Shown: piece after piece, positions 55,886 to 64,000 of the stretch
Layout: every line of letters begins with the position of its first letter
Numbering within the stretch: the first letter of the stretch is position 1
Assembly: GCA_949751835.1 (NCBI GenBank)
Contig: CATKHK010000015.1
Location: 124,001 to 188,000 of the forward strand
Direction of reading: 5' to 3'
Length of the DNA: 64,000 nt
DNA from: Blepharisma japonicum
Lineage: Eukaryota > Ciliophora > Heterotrichea > Heterotrichida > Blepharismidae
Program-made: the position numbers and the translations under genes
The notes under the pieces: generated by a model
The model's database searches: none
Told to the model about the DNA's origin: nothing
Seen by the model: the letters and a program-made list of their open reading frames with translations, nothing else

Positions 55886-56467
55886 TAATTAGAAAACAGA
55901 GATCAGTAATTTTGCGTAATTTTGTAGATATGCTATTAAATTGGTTTAATAATTATGAATGGTTCTGATTATTGAAGTAAAATTGAGTATCCGAATTAGA
56001 AACTGTTTTATCTAATTGCTTTAGCTAATGGAGTTCCCTTTGCGAAATCAAGACAGTAACTTCAAGCTCTAAGGAAGTCATTGTCATTATTTAAAATTAT
56101 AATTCAGGCTCACTATTCGGCACTCTTCTGGGAACATATTCCCTACTATAACACTCCAATGCTTGCTTTCTAGCCTGCATATACCTTTTAAAGTTGCAAT
56201 AATACCAATACTAGATAATCTTTGTCAGAAATGCAAAAGATTGAATGTTTAGATCATTACTCTGTTTATATCTGGTGGCACATTTATTAGCAAATTAATG
56301 AGAAAGTTAATATCAAGCTCATATTAATATGCTATTGACTAAAAAATATTAGGTAGGTTTTAAAGGAAATTATTATTAAAAAATACTTTATTATTGGTAA
56401 AACAAATGATAATTCATATTAAATGATCAATAGTGTCAAATTAACATTATTTTAACTTCAATAAATT
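55886..56467. other. Intergenic: duplicated 3' flank, then AT-rich spacer
   Basis: The first ~298 nt repeat the flank of copy 1 (52095-52401). The remaining ~285 nt are unique AT-rich sequence leading to the coiled-coil gene. No gene is supported. Confidence 0.6.
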
Positions 56468-57968
56468 ATGTATAATTCTCGTTATGGAAGCCAAAAACTG
56501 ATGCAAAATCAAAGGAATGCTGAAACTCTTCTAGAATTTCTACTAGATAAGCTTCAAGAAGAAACTAAATCAGAATGCGAGCATCTTGGATTCTCAATTG
56601 AAGAGCTTTTTCCATTGTAAATTTCAATACAGGAGTACAAAAGAGGTTAACGATAAAGAAACTCCTTCCAAACTTTCTTTGCCGCGCTGAAACCACTACG
56701 AACAGAAAAGATTTGTCAAACTTTTAAAAGTTTCCACAGAAGTTTGCCAAAAATTAGAAGGAAAAAATCCTTTAGTTTTCACTAAACTGCAAAACCTTAT
56801 AAATGGGATAAATCTAAGCGAGTCTTTATCCCCTGTAAAGCCAAAAGGCAGTTTAAATTCAGTATCCCATAGTGTTACTTTTCAATCCCCGCATGATGTT
56901 ATTGACTATTGCTATACTAGAGAAAGAAAAAAATATAATCAAAGCTTAAGAGTTCTTAACAATATTTCTACCATCAAAAAAGAAGAATTTGAAAAAATCC
57001 AAGAAAAAATCTCACAATTTGACTTAAAAGATAAAAAAGTCAAAGCAGAATTGCAAAAAAAAGAAGAAAAGCACGAAAAACAGACAGAAATTCAGAATAT
57101 AAAAAGACATCAACATTTAGAGAAAAAATCAGAAATTGAAGAAATTTTTAAAAAACAATGCGGAAGGCATTTTTTAGAGCTAGAAGGGAAAATGAAAAAA
57201 TTGTCTGAGGCAAATAAAATAAAAATCAGAGAAAAATTAAAAATGAAGCATGAGGAAATAAAGAAAAAAATTGAGCAGGATTTTGATAAGATTGTAATGA
57301 GTGAAGAAAGATTTATTAGCGAAAGTGAAGAGGTGGAAAAACTTATGAAAGAATTAGAAGAAAAAATCGATAGAAGGATAGAAAAATATGGAAAAATCGT
57401 AAAAATGAGGATACAGTCAGCAAGAGAGCATGCTGAAAAAGTTGGGTACATTATGAATCTATCCCAAATTGAAGAATTAAAGCGGCAAGAAGAAAATTTA
57501 AAAAAAGCCATCGCAAAATCATTGACTCTTTCTGATAAAAAAGAGAAAAAGGAAAATTATGCAAAGGAGACTGTTGGAAAAACCAAGAAAATGATTGAAA
57601 AGAGCTTCAATAGGAGAACTAAAAGTCTTAATGAAAAGTACGAAGAAGAGAACGAAAGAATAAAAAATATTGAGCAAAGAGACTCAAGAAAAACAAAATC
57701 TCAGCTAAAAATTCAGAGGGATGTTAAAATATTGAGAAAAGAAAAAATTAAGAAAAACATAGAAAAGAAAAGTGAGCAAATAGAAAAATATATGAAGGAA
57801 ATGCATGAGTATGATAAATTCCGGGACAAAATTCTTGAAAAGCATTTTAAGATGGCTCAAATTGCTGACGATATTAAAAATCATAGACAACAATTGTCAA
57901 CGATAACGAGAAAAAGCAATCTTGAGTTAAACATGGTCAGAAGTGAATATACTCACCTGCTAAACTAA
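56468..57968 (+). CDS. Coiled-coil protein, unknown
   Basis: A 494-residue protein after splicing a 16-nt intron at 56617-56632. The N-terminal exon (MYNSRYGSQK) and residues to about 150 are mixed; from about 150 to the end it is almost continuous Lys/Glu-rich coiled coil (QKKEEKHEKQTEIQNIKRH and similar). One Trp (LPRWNHYEQ) is TGA. Without splicing the long frame lacks a good start. Ciliate proteins like this are often cytoskeletal, but nothing specific can be claimed. Confidence 0.7.
56617..56632 (+). other. 16-nt intron in coiled-coil gene
   Basis: GTAAATTTCAATACAG, phase 2. Only a 16-nt removal brings the ATG exon into frame with the downstream 445 codons (PLSTKEVND). A stays at position 10; the extra base lies 3' of it. 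Confidence 0.8.
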
Positions 57969-58100
57969 AATAAAAACGCATCCTAGCATTTAGCTTTACT
58001 TTTTTTGATAAATAATATAAATTTCCGCAATAATCCTTCTTATATTCTACAAATATCTGTCATATTATAATCGCAATTTTATTTTTACCAATAATCTTAA

Positions 58101-59421
58101 CTAATCTTTTCTTCTTACTAAGATCACATCATTATCTTTTAAATTGAGAGCACTCAAGTTCTGGTTATCGAATCTCAACAAGTCAAGGCCAAGGTGCTCC
58201 ATCACTTCATGATCTCCATAGAACAATTTTTGTTCTGATTTTGGTATTCCATAAATTCTTTCACATAAAACCTTCAAGTCTCTGACTTTCCAATTGAGAC
58301 TTATAACATGGTCTTGAGATTCACCTTCCTCAAGCCTTATATGTACCAATGCTTCTGTGGGTGGTGCTAAATTTACTTCAGCAAATTTCAGCACATTGCC
58401 ATGCTTACTATGAATTTTATCAAAGACTTGAATATTTGTGGGGATTTCTTCAGGGACGAGCCACTCAAATAAGGTTTCTTTGGTTGGCTGCATTACATGT
58501 CGACTTATATCAGCAGGATCGCTAAAATCTCTTAAAAATTGTCTTTCAGCTGTTGTTCTTTCTTTTACTGAAACTTTGCTTCCATTGATTTCTTCTATGT
58601 TCTGTAAATAGTTAATTAGGATTTTTCTAGCATGTTCTTTAAATCTCTCACTAAATATGCTGTCAGTAATCCTTAGCTCAGTTAAAACTGGGAAACTATT
58701 CAAATTGTAAATTGATGGCAAATCTCTTATTTGAGTGAAACTCAAATTCAGTCTTTTCAATTTCTTGAACCCATCTAAATGTGACACATTTGGGAGCTCT
58801 ACTATTGGGTTATTATACAGCTTCAGCTCTTGCAGATTTTCCATTACAGCTAAAGCTTCAATTTGTGAAAAATCCCTGATATCACATTTCCCCAAATTTA
58901 GCCTCGTAACATTACGAAAACAGTCCCTAAAAACTTCTATAAAATCTATTCTTGATGCCCTAAGGACCAAGGTTTCTATATTAGGGAAAGTTTTACTCAT
59001 AATTCTCATCTCTTGGCACCCCAAATTTACACGATTCATAACTAGCCATTTTAGTTTTTCAAATACACAGTCACTATCAGCAAAAGATTGAGGATCAAGT
59101 CTTAAACGGCCTATATCAATAAATTCAAGGGCCTGAGGTAAAGTTTACGTTTAATTCTTTGCAGATGTTCATAAGTTCTTGCCAATTTGTGATACAAGTT
59201 TCGGAGATATCGAGTTCTTTTATATTTGGGCATGTCATTGAGATTTCACCTTCTGGGCCTGAAGATGATAAGTTTGAGTTTTTGAGGGAAACGACGGTGA
59301 GTTCTTGAAGGGTTGGAATGCGATTTACCTGACTTGAAGATACCTTTATTTGGACGCCACTTATATTTGGCTTGTTATAAGAATTCACATACCGATCCCG
59401 TACTAATGCCACAAAAGACAT
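58101..59421 (-). CDS. Tubulin-folding cofactor E-like protein lacking CAP-Gly
   Basis: A 434-residue protein after removing a 16-nt intron at 59133-59148. It begins directly with the TBCE inter-domain part (MSFVALVRDRYVNSYNK; LQELTVVSLKNSNLSS; CPNIKELDISETCITNW), continues with leucine-rich repeats (NVTRLNLGKCDIRDFSQI, LQELKLYNNPIVELPNV, LKRLNLSFTQIRDLPSI) and ends with a ubiquitin-like domain (KVRDLKVLCERIYGIPKSEQ, FYGDHEV). TBCE binds alpha-tubulin during folding or disassembly of the dimer. The N-terminal CAP-Gly domain of canonical TBCE is absent, as in the TBCEL branch, and no coding room exists upstream. Assignment rests on domain order and LRR/Ubl features. Confidence 0.82.
59133..59148 (-). 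other. 16-nt intron in TBCE-like gene
   Basis: GTAAACTTTACCTCAG on the minus strand, phase 0. The two halves of the protein differ by one frame, so a 16-nt (not 15-nt) removal is needed. A is at position 10. Confidence 0.85.
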
Positions 59422-59583
59422 ATTTTATCTTTAAAATATACATAAAAGATTTTTATATAATCTCAACCCAAAAAATATATATTATCTTAAGAAAACCATA
59501 CTTTTGTATTAAAATTACTTTTTAAAAATTATGATTATAAATAATTAGTTTGTAATAATTTTAATCTGAAAGATTATAGTATA

Positions 59584-61593
59584 TTAATCATCTTTACTGC
59601 TCATAAAAATATTTAAAGTTCCTAATGAATCTAGTTTTTCTAATAATTTCGGGCCATCATATTTCTCATGGAAAATCAGCTCAAATTTATTTTCTGGTAA
59701 ATGATCCTGTAAAGTTCCCACTTGGGCTTTTTTGCTTATATGATGAGGTTCAGGGAACAAAGGATCTAAAGCAATTTTAAAAGCATTTTCAAGCATGGCT
59801 GGTATAATTCTCGCTAAAATAGGAGACGAAAGTTCAAGACAAGGATTAGTGTTGACTTCTAAAAGCCAAGGCTTCAAATTAGAATCTAATAGAAAATCAT
59901 ACCCATATATTTCAAAAGTATGAGCTCTATTATTTTTGCTTATTTTCATATAAACAGCTTGTATGGTATCTTTAACTATATCTTTCATAGCAGGGAGCAC
60001 ATCATCAAAAAAGTTAATATTTACTTTTGGCCTTCTATTTTCTATATACCTCTGAAACTCCATATACGAAATTTTATTGCCATTTTCAAATTTCCCATAA
60101 TCTTCTGACTTTTTCTGTACTGCATCATTTGTTAAATGGATAAATTTATTATCAAGATTTTTGGGAGAGTATTCTTTACAGGCAGTTCTTAAATATCCTT
60201 CTTGGTAAAAATAAGCTTGGATAATCCCATTAGCAGCTGTAACAAGTGTATACAAACGAATATCAAATTTTCGTTTATTGATTAAATAAGGCCTATCTAA
60301 ATATTTTTGAATAATAAAAGTGTGCTCACCTGTCTTAGGGAATGGGTTATTTCTGACCTCCTGGGTAATTTTTTCCAAAGTATCACAAACACAAATACCA
60401 TTTCCTCTATTAGTATTTTCTCCTGGCTTTAAAATCCACAAATTTTGCTGTTTTGAGGATTTTACCTCTTGGAAATAGTTCAAAAACTCGATGAATTCTG
60501 GGTCTTCTTCTCCGAATTTTATATGAAAAGTAAGTGGTAAATAATTGAAAACATTTTTCCTTAAAGCGCTATAATACTTTTTCATATTCATATATAAAAA
60601 TTTTTTATCCGATAAATTTGAGTTGAATTCTAGCCTATTGTGACATTTTATCTGGTGAGGAATGTATTGAAGCTTTTCACTTAAAACAACATATGAGTTA
60701 CTTTTAGTAATAATATCATATCCTAATGGCGAAATATCTACACTTTTTTCTTCAAGGACTTCAGACTCATAAAAAATCTTACAATCTATTGATCTTTTTT
60801 CAATATTTTCTATATTGTCTGGCCTGTCTCTGACAATTGGGATAGAGTTAATAAATTCTTGGCTTTTTAGCTGTGTCCAAGCCATATTTACACCTGGACT
60901 TTGCTCTTCTTCAGCCTGTGACCATCATCATCTACTATTAAAACATTTTTTAACGAGGGGATGGTTGTTTCCTTTTCCTAGAAAATATTTATACAGCCCT
61001 CCGTTGCTTTCGCTATGAGTAATAATAATCCCATTGCTTGCGTTTATTAAAGATGATAACTCAGATTGTATGAATTCTTTGGCTTTGCCGAGCCACGATT
61101 TATCTCTCATAGCTTCTTTTAAAGAGACCATCCCATTTTTCTGGATCCTAAAAGCAGACAAATCAATTTCAAAATGCTTAGGGATTGCTGTTGTCCTATA
61201 AGTGAAATTTTCGTCATTTACTCCTGTTTTTCTATTGATAAGGATAGGGGAGTCGATGTTTTCTGTAATAATCCGCCTGCCTTTGAAAATGCTGATTTTA
61301 CTATAAATTCTTGGATTCCTATGGGTTTGCTTCTCTGCAACTTTTGGAGAATAAATACTTTTAACAGCATTTATAACTTCTTTATCCTCTAAGATGGTGT
61401 GACTTTCTGGAGATTGGCTTAATTTAGGCTTTGGGTTTGATAAGCTTCCTTTCGTTATTTCAGTTTTATTGTAAAGTTTGCTTAAATGTTTCCTTTGAGG
61501 AACAGATGGAACTTTTGGTCGATCTTTTACGTGTTGACTTTGAACAGACTTCCGAATTGACATGAAATCACTATTTATAAAGCGAAAAGACAT
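59584..61593 (-). CDS. Tubulin-tyrosine-ligase-like (TTLL) enzyme
   Basis: A 669-residue single exon. About 210 basic residues precede the TTL core. The core has RWWWSQA (TGA TGA TGG), LPLTFHIKF, LWILKPGENTNRGNGI (ATP-binding Lys loop), FIIQKYLDRPYLINKRKFDIRLY, KFIHLTNDAVQKKS and EIYGYDFLLDSNLKPWLLEVNTNPCL with the metal-binding Glu and Asn, so the ATP-grasp site is complete. TTLLs ligate Glu or Gly to tubulin tails in cilia and cortical microtubules. The Trp-rich segment and the FNYFQEV-type linker lean toward the TTLL3/8/10 glycylase side, though I cannot decide. Only under UGA=Trp is it one gene. Confidence 0.92.
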
Positions 61594-61880
61594 TTAGAAC
61601 CATTTTAGTCAGTTTTTTAATTGCGATGTTAAGAAGTTAGCTATAAAGTTTAAATAAGAAAATGAATTTTAGATTGCACAACTGCTTAGGCTAAAGAAAT
61701 AAATTCACTAATAGCATGATGATATTAAAAATTTATCTCCAAAGAAATTAAAATAAAAATATGAGATTCAGAAAAAATTGATAAATTATATAAATATTAT
61801 AATTAAATTAGTAACTATCTTAACTATAAAAATATTTCAAACAAATATTTAAAACAAATTTTTATATTTTATTTCATATT

Positions 61881-64000
61881 TTATCGATATGTTAGTTCAT
61901 CTAATGCTCTTCTAAGCCTGTCATTATCTCTTTGTAGAAGCTCATACTGCATAAAGAGCGATCTATATTTTTTGTCAGCTTCATCCATAAGATGGATTTC
62001 TTTTTCCATATCTCTTCGAAGCATTTCATTAGCTTCATTAACCCTTTTCAATTTTTGTTCTAAATCTCTATTAATATCTTCTCTCAGCCTTAATTCTTTG
62101 ACTTCTTCTTCTAAGTTTGTGACTTTCATTGTCAAGACTTTTTCATTCTTAGCCCTTTCTTCTTCTTTTGGAGTGGCCATCATAGTTCTTTTCAATAAGT
62201 CATTTTCTGCTCTTAATTTGTCAATTACGTTTCTTAAAGAGTCTATGACTTGTTCAAGCTCTTTTGTTGACCTTGTCGGCCCTTCCAAAAATGTTGATCT
62301 TGCTTCAACTTCTCCAACATCTGCAAACTTTACTGTCTGTGGTTCCTCATCTTTTACCTTCAGTCCTTCTTTTATAACTGCATTCTTGAACTGCTCCAGT
62401 TCCTTTATCCTTCTCTGCAGCCTTGCTAGCTGCAAACTAAGTGTCTCTTTTTCAAATTTCATATCTAAATTTTCCGATTCAATTTCTAGCAGCCTTTCAG
62501 CTTCTTCATGCTCTTTTTTCGAAATTTCATCCAAAATCTCCTCAAGTCTTTTTACCTTCATATTAAGCTCATAAACTTCATCTTCCCTGAGACCTTCTAC
62601 ACTTTTTATTTTCCCTGCTCTTAATTTCTCCAATTGTGACTGCAAACTCATATTTTCTACTCTAAAGTGTTTATTTTCTTCATGTAAAATATGGTTATCA
62701 TGCTGCAGTTTTTTTGTTTCACTTTGAATGCTTACCTGGATTCGCTTTTGCAGAGCCATATTTTGCTGCTGGAGCTCAAAAAGTTCTTTTCGCATTGCTT
62801 CCATTTCAGAAATTTGGCTAAAAGTGACTGGTTCTGGGATTCTTTCAGCAGGAATTTCGATGCGTTTGGAAATTTCTTGTTTTTCTTGTTCAAGCTTACG
62901 GGTGAGGCCTTCAAAATGAGCGATTTGTTTTTCTTTGGTTTCGAGCTCAGCTTTTAGCATGCTGATTTGCTTGTTCAGCATCTCGAATTTTCGCTCGTCG
63001 CGTTGAGATTCCAAAGAAAGTTGGGGTCTTGAATCGTTTAATTTTTTACTTTCTATTTCACCTGACCTTACAGACTTGATAGGGGTTGCAATTACATTTT
63101 TTATAGCTTTATCAAGCTTTTTAATAGCGATCCCTGGCTCTTCGCCTCCTTCTCTTGTTTTCATAGGAGCTGCTGCAAACTGTTGTGAAAACTGTATCAA
63201 TAGATTAGTCTCTTCCTCGTTCAGCCCTACTCTTTTGTCATTTAGATTCCTTCTGAACACCCCTACCGCTATCTTTTTGAGCCCATCAGCTAGCATTTCT
63301 ACAGTCATTCTCTTATTATTCAGCATATTCCCAAACCTCCTTATAAAATTCTCCATTGCTGGATCAATATCCATCGGTTTTGCTTTCGCATTTAATTTTT
63401 CTACTTGATTCGCCAATTTATTTTTTTCTCTTTCCAAATTTGCAATAGTTTCTCTCAGTTGCTTTATATCTGCCGTCTGACTTGCCCCATACCTGCTCGG
63501 CGCCTCTTGCACCCTTGCTGGCTGTTCTTTATTTTCCTCTATTCTCTTTTTCAGCTCATTATTTTCTTTCATAAGCTTATTAAGCATTTCTTGTTTTTTC
63601 ATTTGGTTGTCCACAATTCTTTTGTTATCTTCTTTTGCTTTGGTTTCTCGCTCTGCTACTTCTATTTTTTCAGTTTTCAGGCGGTTTATTTCTTCTCTAG
63701 CTTCTTTCATTTGTTTGGTCAAAGTTTCTATCCTTTGTTGGGCTTTCGCCATATTTTGGGCTATGACTGAGTTGTCAGAGTTCTCTCTGAGAGCTTTTTC
63801 ACGTAGGTCTTTTTCTTTGACTTCGTTAGTTTCTGCTGCTTTTAAGAGATCGTCTTTAAGCTCAGCTAAGCTTTTCTTGAGTCCTTGGAGCTCTTTATCT
63901 TTCATTTGCAACTGTTTTCTGGCGAGATCAAGCTCTTTTTTGTAGCCTTCTCCTGTATTTTTAGCTTTTTCTATATTTAATTCATATTTGGTGTCTTCTA
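61881..64000 (-). CDS. Long coiled-coil protein (5' end beyond window)
   Basis: 705 visible residues running off the right edge; no start is in view. Almost all is heptad-rich coiled coil (EKDLREKAL, ISMLKAELETKEKQIAHFEG, LQLARLQRRIKELEQF) with a gap near residues 225-320 of helix plus Gly/Arg (EEPGIAIKKLDKAIKNV). It is strongly charged and has no Trp in view. It may be cytoskeletal or basal-body associated given the tubulin genes next to it; no family is recognised. Stop is TAA. Confidence 0.75.
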   Translation of the reverse strand, partial: EDTKYELNIEKAKNTGEGYKKELDLARKQLQMKDKELQGLKKSLAELKDDLLKAAETNEVKEKDLREKALRENSDNSVIAQNMAKAQQRIETLTKQMKEAREEINRLKTEKIEVAERETKAKEDNKRIVDNQMKKQEMLNKLMKENNELKKRIEENKEQPARVQEAPSRYGASQTADIKQLRETIANLEREKNKLANQVEKLNAKAKPMDIDPAMENFIRRFGNMLNNKRMTVEMLADGLKKIAVGVFRRNLNDKRVGLNEEETNLLIQFSQQFAAAPMKTREGGEEPGIAIKKLDKAIKNVIATPIKSVRSGEIESKKLNDSRPQLSLESQRDERKFEMLNKQISMLKAELETKEKQIAHFEGLTRKLEQEKQEISKRIEIPAERIPEPVTFSQISEMEAMRKELFELQQQNMALQKRIQVSIQSETKKLQHDNHILHEENKHFRVENMSLQSQLEKLRAGKIKSVEGLREDEVYELNMKVKRLEEILDEISKKEHEEAERLLEIESENLDMKFEKETLSLQLARLQRRIKELEQFKNAVIKEGLKVKDEEPQTVKFADVGEVEARSTFLEGPTRSTKELEQVIDSLRNVIDKLRAENDLLKRTMMATPKEEERAKNEKVLTMKVTNLEEEVKELRLREDINRDLEQKLKRVNEANEMLRRDMEKEIHLMDEADKKYRSLFMQYELLQRDNDRLRRALDELTYR

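Larger units (their letters stand above)
52473..56183 (+). repeat. Tandem duplication, copy 2 (3.71 kb)
   Basis: Second copy, from the same internal kinase word to the same 3'-flank word (tagcctgcatata). It is shorter mainly because of the internal NEK deletion. The RING gene stays open throughout while the kinase has decayed. Confidence 0.93.

Noticed and set aside
1-64000. Contamination by a bacterium using UGA=Trp (Mycoplasma-like)
   Set aside because: VPS13, AMPK, TTLL, TBCE and spliceosomal-type introns are eukaryotic, and no bacterial gene or ribosome-binding pattern appears.
1-64000. Stentor, Condylostoma or a karyorelict as source
   Set aside because: Stentor uses the standard code, and the others reassign TAA/TAG, whereas here TGA is Trp and TAA/TAG are stops.

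Overview
The window is nuclear DNA of a heterotrich ciliate, best matched by Blepharisma. Three things in the sequence point there. First, TGA codons occur in frame throughout otherwise intact conserved genes, nearly always where the family expects Trp, while TAA and TAG act as stops. Second, the recognisable introns are only 15 nt long (two are 16 nt), start with GTA, end with AG and carry an A at position 10. Third, genes are compact, on both strands, with very short spacers. The gene content is wholly eukaryotic. All gene models below read TGA as Trp and splice these tiny introns; many genes look broken if the standard code is used.

Layout, left to right. 1-9.7 kb: a VPS9-domain Rab5 exchange factor (-), an NDR/STK38-type AGC kinase (+), a calcium-dependent protein kinase with eroded kinase motifs (-), ribosomal protein uL1/RPL10A (+), a mitochondrial SAM-type carrier (-), a TMEM8/CREST-like seven-pass protein (-) and PEX11 (-). 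9.7-11.2 kb is a gene-poor gap. 11.2-22.1 kb: a 1426-residue TmcB/PAS multipass protein (+), a small homeodomain-like protein (+), a 1274-residue coiled-coil protein with a poly-Glu tract (+) and a cyclic-nucleotide-binding-fold protein (-). 22.3-25.2 kb: a PhoD-like metallophosphatase (-) and glutamate dehydrogenase with an altered catalytic lysine (-). 25.6-33.1 kb: the lipid-transfer protein VPS13 (+), one 2495-residue exon. 33.2-37.3 kb: an acid lipase (-), a membrane DnaJ protein (+) and a SCOT-type CoA-transferase whose catalytic Glu is Val (-). 37.6-44.8 kb: a zinc-finger-like unknown, an importin-beta family receptor, an unknown, the AMPK/SNF1 catalytic subunit and a basic unknown. 44.9-48.0 kb: a Cys-rich probably GPI-anchored protein, a two-TM mitochondrial-like protein, a small type I membrane protein and a small MGCC-lipidated protein.

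48.2-56.2 kb is dominated by a tandem duplication of about 3.8 kb. The first copy has an intact NEK kinase followed by a multi-RING protein. The second has a 5'-truncated, frameshifted NEK pseudogene followed by a fully intact diverged RING paralogue. 56.5-64.0 kb is cytoskeletal in flavour: a coiled-coil protein, tubulin cofactor E without a CAP-Gly domain, a tubulin-tyrosine-ligase-like enzyme and a long coiled-coil protein running off the right edge.

There is no operon structure. Neighbouring genes mostly do unrelated jobs, apart from the tubulin-related right end and the duplicated pair. No tRNA, rRNA, CRISPR, transposase or telomeric repeat was recognised. The observations most worth following are the substituted active sites in two metabolic enzymes and one kinase, the duplication with contrasting fates, the rigid intron architecture, and the UGA=Trp evidence.
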